Origin: a virus
Reading direction: 5' to 3' (one strand)
Length of the DNA stretch: 64,000 bases
IMG/VR virus record: IMGVR_UViG_3300017960_000018
Location: 1-64,000 of that record
The position numbers and the translations under genes were made by a program. The notes under the pieces were generated by a model, which saw only the letters and a list, made by a program, of their open reading frames with translations, did no database searches and had not been told where the DNA came from. The stretch's first letter is position 1. The number at the start of each line of letters is the position of its first letter. Shown in pieces: positions 22,498 through 31,267 of the stretch.

Positions 22498-24102
22498 ATG
22501 AACAAACGTGGAAAACGAGTCGGCGGCCGACCGCGGTTCAAACGCGAGGTCAGTGAGTTGCAGGCACGCATCAGATCCCTTCCAAGTGATGAGGCCATTT
22601 TCTCTATCATCGGTCCCAAGAACGAGGACATCGTTCCTCTTTCCAGGGCGAAAGCCCTTGTCATCTCCCGCGGGGATTACCCCCGCACCTACGTGCCGCT
22701 GCAGCTGCGCGGCATGCTCCCCTGTGTTGTGTCCCTCTTGCCCGTCGTTTGGGAAGCCATCCAGCGAACGAAGGAAGACGGCAGCATCGAAACCTCCTAC
22801 AAGGCCCACATCGGCGGGCCCGGCTGGTACGAGTACCGCAAGGGCAAGCACCACAGCCTGTACGCCCGCGAGCACATTCGCGGCTATCAGCCTTGCGGCA
22901 CCGAAATCGACCTCTTCGAGACCGATCCCCGCGAGCCCCGCTGTCCGCGTTGGGGCTTGAAGGACGAGCGCATTTTCCTTCGCTCCAACAAGGTGAAGAT
23001 CGACCGTGTGGAGCAGCGCGTGCACAAGAAGATGGTGCAGCACGCCGGGAGGATGCTGGACCCTATTAAGCTGGAGGACATGCCGGGTTACGACGTGAAC
23101 GGCTTTGGCGAGCTGCGCATGCCGGACCTGCTGTTCGTGCCCAGCAAACAGCCCCTTCGCCTTAACTATGACACCATCGATGACGTCGTGCTCACGGCGG
23201 TGAACATGGGGTTGTGGGGCGTGCGCGACCACGACGTCTTCCTTAGGGGTTTGCAGGCGCCACAGCGCGGTGTGGTGACGCGCGAGCAGGGGTCCAACGA
23301 CTACACGTTCCGCCCGGACGAGGACCCCGATGACGATGAGGAAGTGATCTACTATCACCGCCACATCTGCTCGGACGTCGAGCTTCGCTGCCGACAGCTG
23401 TTCCACCTTCCGGTCCGCGCGGAGCTGCGCCCGACCCTCCCGCCTGGTGAGCATCGCGTGGCGCGCGGCCACGTGCTGTACGCGCCGCAGATGCCGGCCG
23501 ACACGTTCAAGGATGTTGACGCCCTCAAGAAGTCGGTGGGACAGGGCGTCCTGAACATGTATCGGTTCATTGCCGCACTGACCCGCGCCCGCATGGTGAA
23601 CAACCTGCCGGCGCTGGACTCGGACGTGGCGGTGGGCGGCGGCGAGCCATACCTGGACCTGGACTCCATGATCCCCCGGGTGCAGAAGTTGGTGGGTTCG
23701 CCCATCAGCCTGGTGTACCGGCAGGGCTTCTGGAATGTCAATCTTTCCGACTTCCAGGGCAGGCGCTCCAACCGCTTGCTGTCCGAGGAGCTTCGCGAGG
23801 AACGGGCCGTGCGTCGCAAGGCCCGGGAATCCAAGCTCAAGGAGAAGCCTCTTCCCGAACCGGCGAAGAAGCTCGCCGCGGCGCGTGAGGAGGTCCAGAA
23901 GGCAGCGGCCAAGGAGAAGAAGGCCAAGGAGAAGGCCTACAGTTACACGACCTTCTCGGCGGCAGGGCTGCCCATAGACCAGGGTACGGTGATGGCGTCG
24001 GACAAGAAGGAAGCCCGCAAGAAGGTGCGCGAGCTTCTGCAGGTCGACAAGTTGCCGAAAGGCACTGTCGTGGAGAAGGCCAAGGAAGCAGCGGTTTCCT
24101 GA
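22498..24102 (+). CDS. Hypothetical protein, 534 aa, with C-terminal coiled coil
   Basis: Start ATG 22498 with GGAGGAA upstream. Residues 1-420 form an unrecognised folded region with MLDPIKLEDMPGYDVNGFGE and LRLNYDTIDDVVLTAVNMG segments. Residues about 420-490 are a Lys/Glu/Ala coiled coil (LREERAVRRKARESKLKEK). A small C-terminal alpha/beta piece (AYSYTTFSAAGLP) ends it. It is followed by a strong terminator. It was considered for terminase and rejected because no Walker A/B or nuclease motif is visible. Position near the portal suggests a virion or packaging role. Confidence 0.65.
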   Translation: MNKRGKRVGGRPRFKREVSELQARIRSLPSDEAIFSIIGPKNEDIVPLSRAKALVISRGDYPRTYVPLQLRGMLPCVVSLLPVVWEAIQRTKEDGSIETSYKAHIGGPGWYEYRKGKHHSLYAREHIRGYQPCGTEIDLFETDPREPRCPRWGLKDERIFLRSNKVKIDRVEQRVHKKMVQHAGRMLDPIKLEDMPGYDVNGFGELRMPDLLFVPSKQPLRLNYDTIDDVVLTAVNMGLWGVRDHDVFLRGLQAPQRGVVTREQGSNDYTFRPDEDPDDDEEVIYYHRHICSDVELRCRQLFHLPVRAELRPTLPPGEHRVARGHVLYAPQMPADTFKDVDALKKSVGQGVLNMYRFIAALTRARMVNNLPALDSDVAVGGGEPYLDLDSMIPRVQKLVGSPISLVYRQGFWNVNLSDFQGRRSNRLLSEELREERAVRRKARESKLKEKPLPEPAKKLAAAREEVQKAAAKEKKAKEKAYSYTTFSAAGLPIDQGTVMASDKKEARKKVRELLQVDKLPKGTVVEKAKEAAVS

Positions 24103-24127
24103 CGGTGAGGTCGGGAAGCGGGGGTTG

Positions 24128-24160
24128 CGGGCGCTTCGGCGCCCGTGGCCCCTTTCTCTT
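24128..24160 (+). terminator. Rho-independent terminator
   Basis: CGGGCGC-TTCG-GCGCCCG stem-tetraloop (24128-24145) followed by a pyrimidine-rich TGGCCCCTTTCTCTT. The UUCG loop and 7-bp GC stem are typical. Confidence 0.75.
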
Positions 24161-24196
24161 TAGCTATCAGCCAGTATGATACCCACGGGAGGAACC

Positions 24197-25297
24197 ATGG
24201 CTGGCGAAGAAGAAGTGAACGACGAATACCGTGACGGCAGACAGAGTCACGGCATGAAGGGCACTGTGGTCCCCAGCGCCCGCAAGGGCGACCGCGAGGA
24301 CAGCGGCGTGCGCTTCGACCCGCACAACCCGCGCTTCGACCACAACATCGTGGTGGTGCGCGAGGACGGAGGGGAAAGCAAGGTCGGCATTTCCGCCGAG
24401 ACGCAGGAGAAGTTGAAGAATGGCCTGCGCAAAGGACAGAGGGTGGATTACGACCAGCTCATGGAGAAAGGAAACGCCCCCGTGGAACGCTCCGAGATTC
24501 CTCTTACCCGCGAAGCGCCGTCCGCCGCCATCGACGACAGCGTGCCCGACACCGAGGAGACGCTGAGCATGCCCAGCGTGATCAGGAGTCCCGCACCCGC
24601 GCCGGAGCCCGTGCGGCAGGAGGAACCGGACCCGGAACCCGTACCGGTGGCGGAGCCGGCGCCTGAACCGGAACCGGAGCCACAGAAGCCCGCCGAGCCC
24701 ATGGAGGCCAACAGGCCCGTCAGCAAGACTCCGGCGGACCTGGACCTCGAACCGGACCCGTCTCCGGGCCCCGAGCAGCTGTCCAGCTACACGGTCGAGA
24801 AGGACGAGGCGTCCGGCAAGTCCAGGCCCCTGTTGAAGCCCGCGGAGTCACCGGGCGGCGCGGAGTTCGACGACGCGTCCCTCGAGCGCGACGAGGGTTC
24901 CGACTTGGGTGAGATGCCGGACATTTCGATGCAGGCACCGGAATCCAAGGGCGTGCCGATCAAGAGCCCCAACGTGAACCTGGACAGCGCACCCATGCGG
25001 GTGCAGCGCGTCAAAGTCAGGTTCATAAGCAAGTTGGGGAAGTTGGCGATTCCATACAACCTGGTTTTCCGGTATGGTATGAACCTGGTGTTGATCCAGT
25101 ACAGCGAGGAGGGCATCTTCTACGACCCCCCGCAGGCGACGGACCTGGAGATCGAGGTGTGGTGGCACGGGAGCGTGTTCATCTGTTTCCCGGGCGTCTA
25201 CTTCGAGTTCCCGGACGGACAAACCTCGCAGACCATCTTTTTCATCGACGAGGACAAGACACGTGCCAAGCGAAAAGAGCTCCGAGAAGCCCAGTGA
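24197..25297 (+). CDS. Pro/Glu-rich protein with C-terminal beta domain
   Basis: 366 residues, start ATG 24197 behind GGGAGGAA. A charged N-terminus is followed by a long disordered region of PEP/EPEP repeats (about residues 135-190) and acidic linkers. A C-terminal beta-rich domain contains LGKLAIPYNLVFRYGMNLVL. The gene follows a terminator, and a TATGAT box lies just upstream, so it may begin a transcript. A virion or scaffolding role is plausible. No family recognised. Confidence 0.6.
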   Translation: MAGEEEVNDEYRDGRQSHGMKGTVVPSARKGDREDSGVRFDPHNPRFDHNIVVVREDGGESKVGISAETQEKLKNGLRKGQRVDYDQLMEKGNAPVERSEIPLTREAPSAAIDDSVPDTEETLSMPSVIRSPAPAPEPVRQEEPDPEPVPVAEPAPEPEPEPQKPAEPMEANRPVSKTPADLDLEPDPSPGPEQLSSYTVEKDEASGKSRPLLKPAESPGGAEFDDASLERDEGSDLGEMPDISMQAPESKGVPIKSPNVNLDSAPMRVQRVKVRFISKLGKLAIPYNLVFRYGMNLVLIQYSEEGIFYDPPQATDLEIEVWWHGSVFICFPGVYFEFPDGQTSQTIFFIDEDKTRAKRKELREAQ

Positions 25298-25487
25298 AGG
25301 CATGGTGAAGAACGGCAACCTGAAGTCGCCGACCACCCGTTGTGATTTGTGTGGCGCGCCATCTGCCGTTATTCTTCCGAGCGGTAAAGCGCGCTGCCCG
25401 GCACACGTCGTCGCGGACAAGATGGCCAGTGACGACGAGCCGTTGAAGGGTGCGGGCGAGCGCCTCTCCGGCCAACATGACGCCTGA
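25263..25487 (+). CDS. Small zinc-finger-like protein
   Basis: 74 residues from GTG 25263. CDLCG...ARCPAHV is a C..C-x14-C..H pattern typical of a small zinc finger. The flanks are disordered. It overlaps the previous gene by 35 bases and ends 11 bases before the portal. Function unknown. Confidence 0.6.
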   Translation: MPSEKSSEKPSEGMVKNGNLKSPTTRCDLCGAPSAVILPSGKARCPAHVVADKMASDDEPLKGAGERLSGQHDA

Positions 25488-25498
25488 AGGAGGTCGCC

Positions 25499-27361
25499 GT
25501 GCCGATCGACAACACAGCCGTCTTCTCGTCCTTTCCCAATGAGCCGTCCGGCTCCAACCAGGCCAACCGCTCCAACCGCTTCAGCGGGGCGTTCCCGGAC
25601 CCCTACCTGGACTATGCCTCCACGCAGATGCCGCGCAGCATGTACGACGTGCTGCGCTGGTGCGAGTACGTGTGGATCACCTACGGCACGTACCGCATGG
25701 CCTGCCAGCGCGTGGTCCGGTACTTCCTGACCCGCATCGAGCTGACCGACGCCTCGGACGACGAGAAGGAGAAGTTCGAGGACTTCCTCGGCCCCGAGCA
25801 CCTCAACCTGATGCACGAGTTGGCCAGCTCCGGCGATAACCGGATGGCTTACGGCAACGACTTCATCTCCATGCACGTGCCGTTCCGCCGGCACCTGAAG
25901 TGCCCCAACTGCAAGGCGGAGAGCCCGTTGAAGGGCATGGCCTACCGTTGGATCGGGTGGCGCTTCGAGTCCAAGTGCAAGAAGTGTAAGTACGAGGGCC
26001 GCTTCGAGCGCGTGGACCGCCGGTCCATCGAGCAGGACAAGCTCAGGATCATCCACTGGCCGGCCCACGAGATCCGCATCCTGCACCACCCCATCACCAA
26101 CGAGTCGATGTACTTCTGGGAGATCCCGCCCACGGTCAGGAGCTTGATCGAGCGGGGCAACGAGTTCTACCTGGAGAAGACGCCTTGGGAGATCATCGAG
26201 GCTTGCCGGCAGCGCAAGCTTTTCCGCTTCAACAAGGACGTGATGTTCCACTTGCGCGACGAGCCCATCTCGGGTGTGCGGGACTATGGCTGGGGCATTC
26301 CCCTCATCATGGGGAACTTCAAGCAGGCCTGGCTCATACAGGTCCTGAAGCGCTACAACGAGGCCATTGCGCTGGACTACATCATCCCGTTCCGAGCGGT
26401 GACGCCCAAGCCGGGCACCTCGCGTGAAGCCGACCCGTTGCTGCACATGAACCTGGGCAACTTCCAGAACAAGGTCCTGGGCATGTTCAGGCAGCACCGC
26501 CGCGACCCGACCATGATCCACGCGCTGCCGTTCCCGGTGGAGATGCAGATGTTGGGCGCGGAGGGCAAGCAGCTCGCGCCTTCGGAGCTGCTGGACGCGG
26601 CCACCGACGAGTTTCTCAATGCACAGGGGATACCCGCCGAGCTTTACAAGGGCACGCTGCAACTGCAGGCCATGCCCACGGCGCTGCGCTTGTTCGAGCG
26701 CACATGGGTGTCACTCATAGATGGCTTTAACGCGATGATCAATTGGATATTCAGGCGCGTATCCGATTTAATGAACTGGGAGAACTTGAAGGGAAGACTG
26801 CAACCGGTCACCATGGCCGACGATCTGGAACGGAAGGCCGTCATGCTGCAGCTGGCCGCCGGTCAACAGATCTCCCGCCAAACGGCCCTGGCGCCCTTCG
26901 GCATCGATCTGCGCGAGGAAATCAAGCGCATGTTCGAGGAAGAGGAATACACCCAGGAGCAGATGGCGCGTTTCCAGGAGGAAATGGCGCAGAAGCAGGA
27001 ACTCCAGCAGACCATGCAAATGGGTGCTGCCGGCATGCTGCCGCCAGGTGGCGCGGCCATGCCTCCAGGCGCCGCACCAATGCCAGGGGCGCCGCCTCCG
27101 GCCATGGGCGCTCCCGCCGCTCCCGCCGCCGCCGGCCAGCAGGGCGTCTCCATCGACGACCTGTCCATGCAGGCCGAGCAGGAGGCCCACCGTCTCATCT
27201 CCATGCCGTATGAGATGAGGAAGTCCGAGCTGTTGCAGATCAAGCGATCCAACGAGACGCTGCATGCCCTGATCATCTCCAAAATGGACACACTGAGGAA
27301 TCAGGCCAAGACGCAGGGGGGTCAAATGTTGCTTCAACAGTCCGCGGGTGCCGCGGCGTGA
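25499..27361 (+). CDS. Portal protein with inserted zinc ribbon
   Basis: 620 residues from GTG 25499 (GGAGG upstream). The helical N-terminal region (MYDVLRWCEYVWITYGTYR), a clip/stem-like centre (IPLIMGNFKQAWLIQVLKR) and a late helix followed by a Gln/Met/Pro-rich tail fit a portal ring subunit, the 12-mer through which DNA is packaged. A zinc ribbon (CPNC at about 140, CKKC at about 160) is inserted in the wing region. The C-terminal region holds an M/P/G/A-rich low-complexity stretch (about 505-550). No other protein here suits the role better. Confidence 0.72.
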   Translation: MPIDNTAVFSSFPNEPSGSNQANRSNRFSGAFPDPYLDYASTQMPRSMYDVLRWCEYVWITYGTYRMACQRVVRYFLTRIELTDASDDEKEKFEDFLGPEHLNLMHELASSGDNRMAYGNDFISMHVPFRRHLKCPNCKAESPLKGMAYRWIGWRFESKCKKCKYEGRFERVDRRSIEQDKLRIIHWPAHEIRILHHPITNESMYFWEIPPTVRSLIERGNEFYLEKTPWEIIEACRQRKLFRFNKDVMFHLRDEPISGVRDYGWGIPLIMGNFKQAWLIQVLKRYNEAIALDYIIPFRAVTPKPGTSREADPLLHMNLGNFQNKVLGMFRQHRRDPTMIHALPFPVEMQMLGAEGKQLAPSELLDAATDEFLNAQGIPAELYKGTLQLQAMPTALRLFERTWVSLIDGFNAMINWIFRRVSDLMNWENLKGRLQPVTMADDLERKAVMLQLAAGQQISRQTALAPFGIDLREEIKRMFEEEEYTQEQMARFQEEMAQKQELQQTMQMGAAGMLPPGGAAMPPGAAPMPGAPPPAMGAPAAPAAAGQQGVSIDDLSMQAEQEAHRLISMPYEMRKSELLQIKRSNETLHALIISKMDTLRNQAKTQGGQMLLQQSAGAAA

Positions 27362-27373
27362 GGGGAGTTGACA

Positions 27374-27733
27374 ATGGATCAGCAGGTGGACCTTTCCACG
27401 GTGCTTTGGATCATCGGTATCTTCATGACCATCGTCGTGAGCTTGACCGGGGCGGTCTGGGCGCTACTCCTGAAGAATATCGAGCGCGTACGGAATAATG
27501 TGGCCGACGCGTTCAATGGTATCAAGGAGGAGCGCAACCATTGCGACAAGAAGATTGACGAGGTGACCGCGAAGGTGGACGCCGAGCGCAAGGAGCGCAC
27601 GGACAAGCATGACGCGGCCATGGAGCGCGTTTTCGGAGAGATCGAGAAGACGAAGGACAAGACGGCGGATCTGGAGGTGACAGTGGCGGGGTTCGGTTCC
27701 GTTTACGTGACACGAGCGGAACAACAACCATAA
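27374..27733 (+). CDS. Small membrane protein with coiled coil
   Basis: 119 residues from ATG 27374 (GGGAG upstream). One transmembrane segment near the N-terminus (TVLWIIGIFMTIVVSLTGAVW, about residues 8-30), then a charged coiled coil (EERNHCDKKIDEVTAKVDA). This layout occurs in phage membrane proteins, including some holin-like and tail-tube-associated proteins, but no family can be assigned. Confidence 0.65.
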   Translation: MDQQVDLSTVLWIIGIFMTIVVSLTGAVWALLLKNIERVRNNVADAFNGIKEERNHCDKKIDEVTAKVDAERKERTDKHDAAMERVFGEIEKTKDKTADLEVTVAGFGSVYVTRAEQQP

Positions 27734-27744
27734 GGAGTGGGACC

Positions 27745-28110
27745 ATGCGCATACTGGTTGTCGACTCAAACCGGGTGTTCGCGAGGAAGGTGGGCGACTT
27801 CCTGGAACAGCACCTGAAGAAGGTCGAGGTCGACTATGCCACAAACGTGCCGATCCTGCGACGCAGGTTGAGGGTCAACGACTACGACTACATCATCGCC
27901 GACATCTTCACGGCTTTCGACGCCAAGGCCATGCAGGAGGTGCTGAGCGACGTTGACACGCCGATGCTGGTGTGGTCGATCCTCAAGTCGCCGGACCGCA
28001 TCACGAACGTCTTCAGGGATCAGCTCGCCAAACGCGTGCTGCCGAAGCCCGACGACGACGCGGGCATCGAAGCGGCCGTGACGTCTGTCATGCTTCAAAC
28101 TGTTGAATGA
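27745..28110 (+). CDS. CheY-like receiver domain protein
   Basis: 121 residues forming a single response-regulator receiver. RILVVDSN provides the acidic pocket (D7), YDYIIADIF carries the phospho-acceptor candidate D53, TPMLVWSIL supplies the Ser/Thr strand, and RVLPKPDDD the conserved Lys-Pro. There is no output domain. Normal receivers have two acidic residues at the first site; here only one, so phosphorylation is uncertain. Stand-alone receivers are unusual in phages. It lies between a membrane protein and a methyltransferase downstream of the portal. Confidence 0.72.
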   Translation: MRILVVDSNRVFARKVGDFLEQHLKKVEVDYATNVPILRRRLRVNDYDYIIADIFTAFDAKAMQEVLSDVDTPMLVWSILKSPDRITNVFRDQLAKRVLPKPDDDAGIEAAVTSVMLQTVE

Positions 28111-28721
28111 TGGAAGCGACCTACGACCACAACCTGGCCGTCTTCGGCCGCTGGATCGGATTCTGGCGCGACCGTTGGCACAGCAAGGGCGAAGCCTACA
28201 GCGGCGGCGTCGAGCAGACCCGCACCATCGAAGGCATCATCCGAGGCCTTTTCTCCCCCAAGCACTACTACCCGGACGCCATGGACTTCGGCGCTGGCCA
28301 CGGCCGCTTCTGCGAGCTGATGAGCCTGTACTGCGGCCACATCTGGGCGGCGGACATCGTGGACGACATGCTGGACTGCTACGGTTCCAAGGCGCCCACG
28401 GTCACGCCCATGAAGCTGGAGTGGCCGGTCAAGCTGCCCCTGCGGGACGACAAGCTGGACCTGCTGTGGGCCTTCTTCACCTTCCAGCACATCGTCGACC
28501 CCACCATCTTCCAGCTCACCACCCAGGAGCTGCGCCGGGTCCTCAAGTCCGGTTCTCGCATCCTGATCATTGACAACGCCGTCGATACGGCCAATCATGT
28601 ACGTTCCCGCGGCCCCGAGGCACTGGGGAAAGCACTGGGCATGAAGCCCGGCTTCACGCAAGTGCGCGTGACCATAGGGAATCCGCATGACCATTGGCTG
28701 ATCGACGGGGTCAAGGCTTAA
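28107..28721 (+). CDS. Class I SAM-dependent methyltransferase
   Basis: 204 residues. The SAM-binding motif I is MDFGAGHGRFCELM (about residue 58). Motif II acidic strand is IWAADIVDDML, motif IV LDLLWAFFTFQHI, and LKSGSRILIIDN is the post-motif strand. It resembles small-molecule or sugar methyltransferases (Methyltransf_11 type) more than DNA methyltransferases, which carry DPPY/NPPY. The ATG overlaps the receiver stop. The substrate is unknown; modification of a glycan or protein is possible. Confidence 0.82.
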   Translation: MMEATYDHNLAVFGRWIGFWRDRWHSKGEAYSGGVEQTRTIEGIIRGLFSPKHYYPDAMDFGAGHGRFCELMSLYCGHIWAADIVDDMLDCYGSKAPTVTPMKLEWPVKLPLRDDKLDLLWAFFTFQHIVDPTIFQLTTQELRRVLKSGSRILIIDNAVDTANHVRSRGPEALGKALGMKPGFTQVRVTIGNPHDHWLIDGVKA

Positions 28722-30238
28722 TGCCCAAGGAAGACTTCGCCCCAGGACTACCCGACCCCTCCCGCTTCGGTGAGATACACAAGCTCATCACGGGGAAGGA
28801 GCTCCCCTTTGTCATACAGCGGCACCTGGCAGAGCGAGCCGGCCCACACTACGACGTCCGATTCGGTACACGTCCAGACGCCCAGGCTCCGCTGGTCTCG
28901 TTCGCCACGAAGAAGGACTGGCCGGGGCCCGGCGGCAAGACGATGCTCTTCCAGCAGCCGCTCCACAGCGGACAGTACGCCGACTTCGAGGGCGAGATCA
29001 CGCACGGCTACGGCAAGGGCACGGTCAAGACCCATGAGAAGGGGAAGCTGATCGTCACTCAGGCTGACAAGGACAAGATCAAGTTCGTCCTGGCCCACAA
29101 GAAGTTCCCCGAGACCTACACCCTGATCCGCAAGAGCGGTCCTCCCAGGCCCAAGACCGAGCGCCAGCGTGCCACGCAGGGCGGCTCGTGGCTGTTGATC
29201 AACACCACGCCCATGGACGCCGCGAAGATGCTGGGCGGCGAGCCTGAAGCTGTCGGCCTCAACAAGATGCGTTACACAAAGATCCCGTCCGAGCAGGTGG
29301 ACAAGGTCTTCAGCAAGGACTACCTGGTGCAGGAGAAGGTTGACGGGGCCAGCGCTTTATATCACCTGCTGGCCGACCGGATCGAGGTGTTGTCCTACCG
29401 CACGGCCCAGGACGACCGCCCCATCATCCACACCTACAGGACCATGGGGCCGGGCGGCGAGAAGGCCGGGGTCAAACTCCCCAAGCGCCTGATCGGGACC
29501 ATCCTCCGCGGCGAGATCTACGGCGAGCGGGAGGGCCAGGCCATACCGCCGCAGGAGCTGGGCGGCATCCTCAACGCTTCGACCGTGCGGTCCCTGGAGA
29601 AGCAACGCGAGCAGAAGGTCAGGATGAAGCACATGCTGTTCGACGTGGTCCGGTTGGGCAAGGACTACGTGCCGCCCGTCTCCGTGGGCGCCGAGGACCG
29701 CATGCGGATGCTCAGCGACGTGTCCAAGTACCTGCCACCGTCTTTCAGCATGCCGGAGACGGCCACCGACCCTGCTGCACAGCGTGACTTATACAAACGT
29801 ATTACGGGCGGCGAGCACCCGCGCACGCGTGAGGGGATCATCGCCTGGCCCAAGGAGCCCGGGAAGAAGCCGATCAAGGTCAAGGCCACCCCAGAGGCCG
29901 ACGTGTGGGTGCAGAAGGTCTTCCCCGGAGAGAAGAGATTGAAGGGTGTCGGAGCCGGTGGTTTCGAGTATAGTCTGTCACCGGAAGGCCCCGTAACGGG
30001 CCGTGTCGGTACAGGGTTTACAGAAGCCACGCGCAAGGAGATGCTGGAAGATCCAGAGGGGTGGAAGGGCCGCCTGGCCCGCATTCGCTCCCAGGGCCGC
30101 TTCCCAAGCGGCGCACACCGTGCCCCGGCTTTCATTTCGCTGCACGAGGACTATCCTTTGCGCAAGGCGTCCTCGGCGGACCTGGACGCGATACAGGAAC
30201 TTCTGGACGCCGCGACACGCGCTTTCATGACGAGGTAG
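28721..30238 (+). CDS. LigD-like 3'-phosphoesterase + ATP-dependent DNA ligase fusion
   Basis: 505 residues, ATG in a TAATG junction. The N-terminal domain (about 25-150) matches the LigD phosphoesterase: FVIQRHLAERAGPHYDVRFG keeps H35, H43, D45 and R47, and YADFEGEITHGYGKGTV matches YADFEG.I...YG.GTV. Residues about 195-430 form a nucleotidyltransferase: motif I EKVDGAS with K206 as adenylation site, a GEIYGE motif, and EGIIAWP followed by K.K motifs. In bacterial LigD these domains repair ends in NHEJ, and a polymerase domain is often also present; it is absent here. Likely role: end healing and sealing of phage DNA. The last 60 residues are not recognised. Confidence 0.8.
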   Translation: MPKEDFAPGLPDPSRFGEIHKLITGKELPFVIQRHLAERAGPHYDVRFGTRPDAQAPLVSFATKKDWPGPGGKTMLFQQPLHSGQYADFEGEITHGYGKGTVKTHEKGKLIVTQADKDKIKFVLAHKKFPETYTLIRKSGPPRPKTERQRATQGGSWLLINTTPMDAAKMLGGEPEAVGLNKMRYTKIPSEQVDKVFSKDYLVQEKVDGASALYHLLADRIEVLSYRTAQDDRPIIHTYRTMGPGGEKAGVKLPKRLIGTILRGEIYGEREGQAIPPQELGGILNASTVRSLEKQREQKVRMKHMLFDVVRLGKDYVPPVSVGAEDRMRMLSDVSKYLPPSFSMPETATDPAAQRDLYKRITGGEHPRTREGIIAWPKEPGKKPIKVKATPEADVWVQKVFPGEKRLKGVGAGGFEYSLSPEGPVTGRVGTGFTEATRKEMLEDPEGWKGRLARIRSQGRFPSGAHRAPAFISLHEDYPLRKASSADLDAIQELLDAATRAFMTR

Positions 30239-30242
30239 AGCC

Positions 30243-30956
30243 ATGGCCGAAGCAGATCGCGTACGCACCCTGGTCAAGAACCTGACCGACCGCCGGCGGG
30301 TCAGCTGGATGCCGCCCAACGGCCGCGAGATGGGCGACCAGGAGCAGGTCAGTGTGGACGGCGTGCTCGAGAACATCGTCGTGATGGGCATGGACGCTGC
30401 GGTCTTCGACCAGTACGTCTACGACCTGGCCAACGACCGTGTCGAGATCACCAAGCTGGGCTACGCAGGCGGCGGCGAGGAGGAGACCGAGTCCTTCACC
30501 ACGGTGGTGGGCGACGGCTCCGAGACGGTCTTCGACATCGACGCGGGCTTCAACACGGCCAACGCCAGGGTCTTCGTTTACGACACCATCAGCGGCTCCC
30601 AGATCACGGCCTACCAGTTCCAGCTGCAGACGCCCACGACCACCAGCGTGCGGCTGACCTTCAACCCCGCGCCGGCCGCGGGGCAGATCCGGGTCTTCAT
30701 CTTCAGCCCGAGCACGGCGGAGGGCGAGACCTACGATTCCGGCGACATCGGCAACGGCGCCGACACTGAATTCGTGCTCGATTTGGGCTTCCCGGCGGCC
30801 CTGGCGGACATCTACGTTTTCGATGCGCTTGGCGGAGGACCGATCTTCGGATACTCCTTGCAGCGCGCCACGCCCACCCTGAACAGCATCACGGTGGGGT
30901 TTTCCCCTGCTCCGGCTTCGGGGCAGATTCGGCTGTTCGCGTTTGAGCGGTCTTGA
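30243..30956 (+). CDS. Virion protein with two tandem beta-sandwich repeats
   Basis: 237 residues. The N-terminal 80 residues include a SVDGVLENIVVMGMD segment. Two repeats follow (about 85-158 and 163-236), each running GDG.ET.FD.D.GF....A.V.VYD, then QL.TPT..SVRL.F.PAPA.GQIR.F.F. The same unit forms the whole next protein. Such repeats occur in phage tail or decoration proteins. Likely a virion surface protein. Confidence 0.7.
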   Translation: MAEADRVRTLVKNLTDRRRVSWMPPNGREMGDQEQVSVDGVLENIVVMGMDAAVFDQYVYDLANDRVEITKLGYAGGGEEETESFTTVVGDGSETVFDIDAGFNTANARVFVYDTISGSQITAYQFQLQTPTTTSVRLTFNPAPAAGQIRVFIFSPSTAEGETYDSGDIGNGADTEFVLDLGFPAALADIYVFDALGGGPIFGYSLQRATPTLNSITVGFSPAPASGQIRLFAFERS

Positions 30957-30981
30957 CCGTAAAGATGCGGGCGCCTATCAT
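30953..30981 (+). promoter_or_regulatory. Sigma70-type promoter
   Basis: TTGACC (30953-30958), 17-base spacer, TATCAT (30976-30981), in the gap before the gene at 31005. Both boxes differ from consensus by one base. Confidence 0.6.
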
Positions 30982-31004
30982 GAGGCCGGTACGGAGAAGG
31001 GCCC

Positions 31005-31256
31005 ATGGCAAAATCTCAAGGTACGTTTGGGAACGGCGCCGACACGCAATTCGACGTCAACGCGGGCTTCAGCACCGCCGTCGTTTGCGTGCGGCTCTTC
31101 GACCTTAACCGGGACGGACTTGAGATCCCGGCTTTCCAGCTGCAAAAGCAGACGCCCACGGCCAACAGTGTAAGGTTCATCTTGACCCCGGCACCGGCGT
31201 CAAACTCGATCCAGTACGTGATTACGGACGGTACGGAACCGCCAGATCCGGCGTGA
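31005..31256 (+). CDS. Single-repeat beta-sandwich protein, paralog of upstream gene
   Basis: 83 residues consisting of one copy of the repeat found twice in the gene before: GNGADTQFDVNAGFSTAVV, then QKQTPTANSVRF and LTPAPASNSIQYV. A stand-alone copy behind its own promoter suggests a small decoration or fibre-associated subunit. The similarity spans the whole protein. Confidence 0.7.
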   Translation: MAKSQGTFGNGADTQFDVNAGFSTAVVCVRLFDLNRDGLEIPAFQLQKQTPTANSVRFILTPAPASNSIQYVITDGTEPPDPA

Positions 31257-31267
31257 GGAGGTAGGTG

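Noticed and set aside
22498-24102. Large terminase subunit upstream of the portal
   Set aside because: Size and position fit, but no Walker A, Walker B or RNase H-like nuclease motifs are visible. The terminase is probably outside the window.
24175-24180. Promoter at TATGAT before the 24197 gene
   Set aside because: A promoter is expected after the terminator, but only the -10-like box can be seen; no -35 at 16-18 bases.
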